Below are positions 59,210 through 64,000 of a stretch of DNA of 64,000 bases, piece by piece; the stretch's first letter is position 1; the number at the start of each line of letters is the position of its first letter. This DNA comes from Chaenocephalus aceratus (taxonomy: Eukaryota; Chordata; Actinopteri; Perciformes; Channichthyidae). A program made the translations under genes and the position numbers. The notes under the pieces were generated by a model, which saw nothing but the letters and a program-made list of their open reading frames with translations, had not been told where the DNA came from and did not search any database. The DNA is taken from assembly GCA_023974075.1 (NCBI GenBank), contig JAMFTG010000667.1, forward strand, positions 5,001 to 69,000, written 5' to 3'.

Positions 59210-60430
59210 CTGCTTGTAATCATGCCGTTACAAGCTGCAAAGTTGTATTTTATCATCTGAATTTGCCGAAACAAGTTTAATATTCTGAAAGCCAATACTT
59301 TGAAGATGTATAAGTCAGGTGTCTTGAGTAGTCAAAATTACCTACAAATCATTGTACACACGTGTACATATTATTCTATTTTTATGCAGCTCTGTGTGAT
59401 TTTGTAGCTACAATTCAGACTAATACACTACCAGAAGTGGAATAAGTACTCAGATATTGTAGTGAAATTAGAAGTACTCAGATATTGTACTTGAGTAAAG
59501 GAATAAGTACTCAGATCTTGTAGTGAAATTATAAGTACTCAGATCTTGTACTTGAGTAAAAGTAGAAGTACCAGAGTGTTACAGTAAGAGTCCTGCATTC
59601 AAAATGTTCTTCAAGTAAAAGTAGAAAAGTATTATCAGAATATAGTGAAAGTAAAGACAGTAAAAGTAGTCGTTGTGCAGATTGGTCCATTTCAGAATAA
59701 TATATATGATATGTTTTATAATGATTGATCATGAAAGTGTTCTCAAAGCTGGTGAAGGTGCAGCTAATCTGAATGGCTTTGTAGACTGCAGGGTAGCTTG
59801 TGGATTTACTCCAGGTGAAACTAAAGTCTGATTCAACACTTGATTATATTTCACATCATTCATCCAGATCTGTGAAGTAACTAAAGGTATTACATACATG
59901 TAGTGAAGGAAAAGTACACCATGTACCTCAATCAAGGCAATAGGTTGCATCGATGGTTATTGAGTTAAGACAACTTCTATTGAAATGTTGTTAAAGCAAC
60001 AAAGTTATTTGAGTTAGGGGAGAAGGCTTTTCCTCTACAATCAGAGGTGTTTTCAATTACCACTTACTTAATAATTGGTAGCATAAACACAAGTTTTTAA
60101 GGGATTACTCCAAAAGTTCCAACTTGTTTTACCGTATGATTTAAATATAATCTTAAATTGTATGTACTTAATTACCACATGTTGAACATGAACACATGTT
60201 TTTAAGTTGACAACCATTTATAAATTAAATTGCTCCAAATAATATTGTATTCAATAGGGTTTTTCTCTTAGCTTTTTCATGTTTTTGCCTTTAAAGAAAG
60301 AAATTAATTGATTCCACAACAAAAATATTAGGCAATTCACTTTTTATTTTTGAACTGCAGGTGTTTATTTCAACACATGATGTTTCAAAAGGAGAGACTT
60401 CATTTAGTTTGAACATTGCCTGAAGACGGT
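59210..60430. other. Non-retroviral block splitting pol
   Basis: AT-rich sequence lacking pol homology. It includes a repeat of AAGTACTCAGATATTGTA and TACTTGAGTAAA motifs at 59440-59700, related to 48265-48535. It sits where the RT connection domain should be, so it is probably an inserted repeat, perhaps with deletion. Boundaries are approximate. Confidence 0.55.
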
Positions 60431-60446
60431 TGACGTACTTTCCATT

Positions 60447-61780
60447 GTGTGCACAGCTAGACCGGACTTAAAAGACGTTCCTCTGACCAACGCTGACCTC
60501 ATTTTGTATGTTGATGGGTCTGCCTCTCGCGACCAAGGGGGCACTAATCGGGTGGGTTTTTCTGTTGTTTCAGATTCTGCTGTACTCCGTTCTGGACCGC
60601 TTCCATGTCACCTCTCAGCACAGGCAGCAGAGCTCATCGCACTAACTGAAGCCTGCACGTTTGCAGAAGGCAAAACCGTGACTATTTACACTGACTCACG
60701 CTATGCTTTCGGGGGTAGTACACGATTTTGGGGCTATTTGGAAGTGTAGACAATTCCTGAAATCTGATGGCAAACCAGTACTTAACCATGTACTGGTTGC
60801 AGGCTTACTATACGCCATTCTGCTCCCATCTGAGGTTGCAGTCTGTAAATGTGCCGCACACGCAAGCAGTACAGACCCAGTGTCCCTAGGAAATGCGTCT
60901 GCTGACTTAGCCGCAAAGGCAGCTGCTCTGATTCCTCTCGCACCTCACGCACACTCATTTGTCAAAATCCCTGTCTCCTCCTTCACTGACAAAATGTCAT
61001 CACTGACTTCCAGCAGCAGCTAGCTACGCCAGTTGAGAAGGCTCAATGGAAGGCTGCTGGGGCTGTTTTTGACCCAAAATCCAGCATCTGGGTGGGTCCA
61101 AATTCCAATCCATGTCTTCCCAGACAATTTTTCCCTCATTTCGCTAAGTTGACACATGGGTTGGATCATGTGTCAAAAGGAGGGATGTTAGAGTCTATCA
61201 ATCAGGAGTGGTTCACAAGGGGGTTCACAGTAACAGCTCAAAAGCACTGTGAAGCATGCCTAATCTGCATTATGCAAAATTCTGGTAGACCAATTCTACA
61301 AACTAGCAAAATGCTGTGCAGACACAGGTCTGTCATGGACACAAGCTCTGCCCATTGTGCTGATGTACATGCGGATGCGGAAAAGAACACGGAGTCAACT
61401 CAGCCCATTTGAAATCCTTTTTGGGGCTCCTCCAAGGATTGGACTCAAGGCTCCAGGATGTCCTCTTCCCTCCACAACTTTGTGTGAGGATGCTATGTTG
61501 TCATATTGTGTTAACCTATCATCCACTTTAGCAGACATCCGACGTCAGGTAGCCGCAGCCTTGCCTACTCCTGCCACTGGTCCGCTTCACCGCCTTCAAC
61601 CCGGCGACTTCGTGCTGATCAAGGATTTCCGGAGAAAGAGCTGGAAATCCAATCGTTGGCAAGGTCCCTACCAGGTGCTTCTCGTCACCCAGACAGCGGT
61701 CAAGGTCGCCGAGAGAGCTACGTGGGTCCACGCCAGCCACTGCAAGGTCGTAGTCACCAATAGAAACAGATGACAACAAG
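60447..61780 (+). pseudogene. pol: Retroviral RNase H and integrase remnants
   Basis: RNase H begins at about 60470 with LYVDGSASRD (first catalytic Asp), AAELIALTEA (Glu) and TIYTDSRYAFG (Asp), then shifts frame. Integrase shows the HHCC zinc-binding region (HGLDH...CEACLIC, 61155-61270). After about 61300 it jumps to SPFEILFGAPP, so the DDE core between is deleted. The SH3-like C-terminal end has WVHASHCK, typical of gammaretrovirus-type integrases. A stop follows at 61771. Confidence 0.85.
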
Positions 61781-61794
61781 TGACGTGTCCAAGT

Positions 61795-64000
61795 CACCAA
61801 CAGAGATGACAACAAGTGACGTGTCCTAGTCACCACCAGCACCACACTTGCACTACATACACCAAAACACACTACACACAAGGTGTCACGAGCGAGTGCC
61901 AGCTGAGCGGTTCCATATGCTCTCTGGTTCCTCGTTTGTGTTATCGGTGTGCGGAGTCTGACTGTCCGTGTCACGAAATCGACCGAGAGAATACACTCAC
62001 ACACACCATGGAACATTTCCCCCTCGTGATGAGGGCTCGCCTGGAGAGACGACAACGCAACCGTGAGCAATGTGAATACTACTGGAGAGCCTGGACACTC
62101 ATAGAATGGTTCCTCTGCATACTTGCCATGATAGTTGTGTTAGGACTAGTCCTATATTTTATGTATCCACGGTCAGCATACAGCATGTCAGCCAAAATCG
62201 AGGTATCTAAGAGGTACATGGGGAAAGCAGGGCGAACCACATTTATGTTATTTTGTTGTCTGTATGTATGTATCCGGCACCGACCCGTGTGGCACATTTT
62301 ACATAGACATTGCGCCCAAAACTCAGACCCGGAAAAGCGTAAGCAACCTTTGACGCCACTGTTGACATCCATAGGTACCAGGGTTTCCGCTAGGATTTTT
62401 TCTCGCCGGTCAAATGTCCGGGCAGAATTTATTTTACCGGACTAATTTGAAACTTACCGGTCATATTTCAATAATAATAATAATAGTTGTGTAGCAGAGT
62501 TTCCGTTAGCAGGTAATTACCGGACTATGAGCAGATATGCTTCAGTTTAAAACTCAGTTCACGGGCTCATTTTTATATTGCTTCAGTTTATAATCGTAAC
62601 AGATCGAAAAATTCAGATTCATTTTTCAATAAATGATTCCACAAACAACAAACAACATAATTATTACATTCAAACAAACTACTTGTAGTAGATAACGTAC
62701 ATTATTCAGAAGTTTACATTACATTTTAATAATAACACGGGAGAAACGGATCCTCTCTTTTCCCCTCTCCCTCCCTCTCTCTCCTGACAGCACGTCAGTT
62801 TCTCAAGCAGCTCCTGCAGCCCGCTAATCAGAGGGCGGGGCTTCAGGTGCTCATGCAGAGCTGCGTGTCTCCGTCTGACTCAGCAGCTGATCTGATCTCT
62901 CTCTCGCGTCCGGTTACACTTCACTCGCGTTCATGTCCATATGGATCAGATCCAGCTCTCCTGATCGGCCTTTATAGAGAGCACCGATCAAACTATTAAG
63001 AGTGAATATCGGCCGATAATGACCGGCGGCCGATCGATCGGAGCCTCCCTAATTATTACCAGACATTTTGACCGTCAGGTTTTGAATTTACCGGTTTTTT
63101 ATAAATTTTACCAGCTAAAAACCGGTAATTACCGGCTAACGGAAACCCTGATAGGTACATCTACATTTAATCTATACATAGGCGATAACGACCATAGCAA
63201 CATTGATGTGGGTCAGACCAGTAATGGGATCACCGGTAACGTCTGGTGGCACACTCTGAGATCATTCTTGCAGGCCGCAGGACAAAATGGGTCATGTTAT
63301 GCATACACCCTTTTCCCCCAGGACTCATCAATGTCCGTGCCAGTTCGTCCGCGCTCTCTGACCCAGGTTGAACACCTCTGTGCGTTTATGGCTCTGACAA
63401 GGCCCATCAAGGGTGAAGACAGCGTAACCGAGTAGCGTTATGCTAGGCAGCTTCCCCCACCATGCAGTAATCGGTCTAACTCCTCTTTGCGTGCATCCAC
63501 GCTTGACACCACATACGCAAAGTACCAACCCGTCAGCCATGTGCACCCCAGTCATTTGAGAGGGATGAAACACAGCCTCTGCATCCAGAGAGTGTACCAC
63601 AAAACGTCTCTTACACCACCTTATTTTTTCCTAGGCACTACTACTGGTTGTACTCGTATCCTACGGAACACATGCGGTGACGGTGCTTACAAAATCTCGT
63701 ATTGTCACATATCCGGTGCCCCTGAAAGAATCCTTTCTAACGTAGCATTCCCAGATGTTAAACATATGTCCCTCCAACTGGCCTGGCCCAGTGATGCTGG
63801 GTTTAGCGTGCCACAAGATTACGTTTGGTTGTGCGGCGACAAGCTCTATCAAGTTCTGGCTCCCCTCTGGATAGGTACATGCACTCTAGTGGATTTGAAT
63901 CCAGCAGTCACTGTACTCACGTCCTTAATGCACACGACACATCATTACCCAGAGTTCCAACACCCCGACCACCACAAGGTAAAAAGAGATATGACGTCCG
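61795..64000 (+). pseudogene. env: Retroviral env region, split by a hAT element, runs off the window
   Basis: The open frame at 61816-62370 includes an N-terminal hydrophobic segment (about 62107-62165) resembling an env leader or signal anchor. After the hAT insertion (62379-63150) the same frame resumes at 63159. Further downstream, past a stop at 63433, a stretch with Cys-rich, CGDK-type and WIGTC-like motifs and a KxKR basic site near 63980 suggests the surface subunit approaching its cleavage site. The transmembrane subunit is outside the window. Identification rests on position after pol and overall character. Confidence 0.65.
62379..63150. mobile_element. hAT element inserted in retroviral env, perfect 8-bp duplication
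   Basis: The ends CAGGGTTTCCGCTAG and the complement of CAGGGTTTCCGTTAG are flanked by identical ATAGGTAC (62371-62378 and 63151-63158). 772 bp. It contains repeated TACCGG motifs and no transposase. Insertion plus duplication adds 780 bp, a multiple of three. Confidence 0.93.

Overview
This is nuclear DNA of a ray-finned fish, probably a percomorph teleost. The evidence is spliced vertebrate genes, very long (GT)n/(AC)n tracts, many small hAT-, piggyBac- and Tc1-type elements, LINE fragments and a fish endogenous retrovirus. There are no prokaryotic genes and I see no tRNA or rRNA gene.

Two genes converge tail to tail, as in the human CFTR-CTTNBP2 arrangement. The plus strand from 381 to 41324 carries 18 exons (A to R here) of CTTNBP2, the neuronal cortactin-binding protein 2, from its ankyrin repeats to its C-terminus; earlier exons lie to the left. 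The minus strand from 55209 down to 49412 carries five exons of CFTR matching human exons 22 to 26, which encode the end of the second transmembrane domain and most of nucleotide-binding domain 2; earlier exons lie to the right. A degraded endogenous retrovirus (about 55.7 kb to beyond 64 kb) sits in the CFTR intron upstream of exon 22, antisense to CFTR.

Layout: 0-5.8 kb ankyrin exons; 5.8-20.7 kb middle CTTNBP2 exons in repeat-filled introns; 20.7-29.5 kb one intron filled by about 220 copies of a 40-bp satellite; 29.7-41.3 kb the C-terminal CTTNBP2 exons; 41.3-49.4 kb 3' UTR and intergenic DNA with a 57-bp minisatellite; 49.4-55.2 kb CFTR; 55.7-64 kb retrovirus.

Three themes stand out. 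(1) Several coding exons are broken by apparent single-base losses, mostly in or next to G/C runs, while splice sites and phases survive; this looks like uncorrected long-read consensus rather than gene death. (2) CFTR lacks the 44 nt that should encode the NBD2 Walker B/D-loop, and its last coding exon is not found. (3) Tandem repeats abut exon boundaries: four CTTNBP2 donors run straight into CA repeats, one acceptor follows a 228-bp TG repeat, one donor is the edge of the 40-bp satellite, and the same 37-bp minisatellite lies in opposite orientations near exons D and Q. Nothing here amounts to a clearly new genetic system; the repeat-splice-site arrangement is the most interesting pattern.
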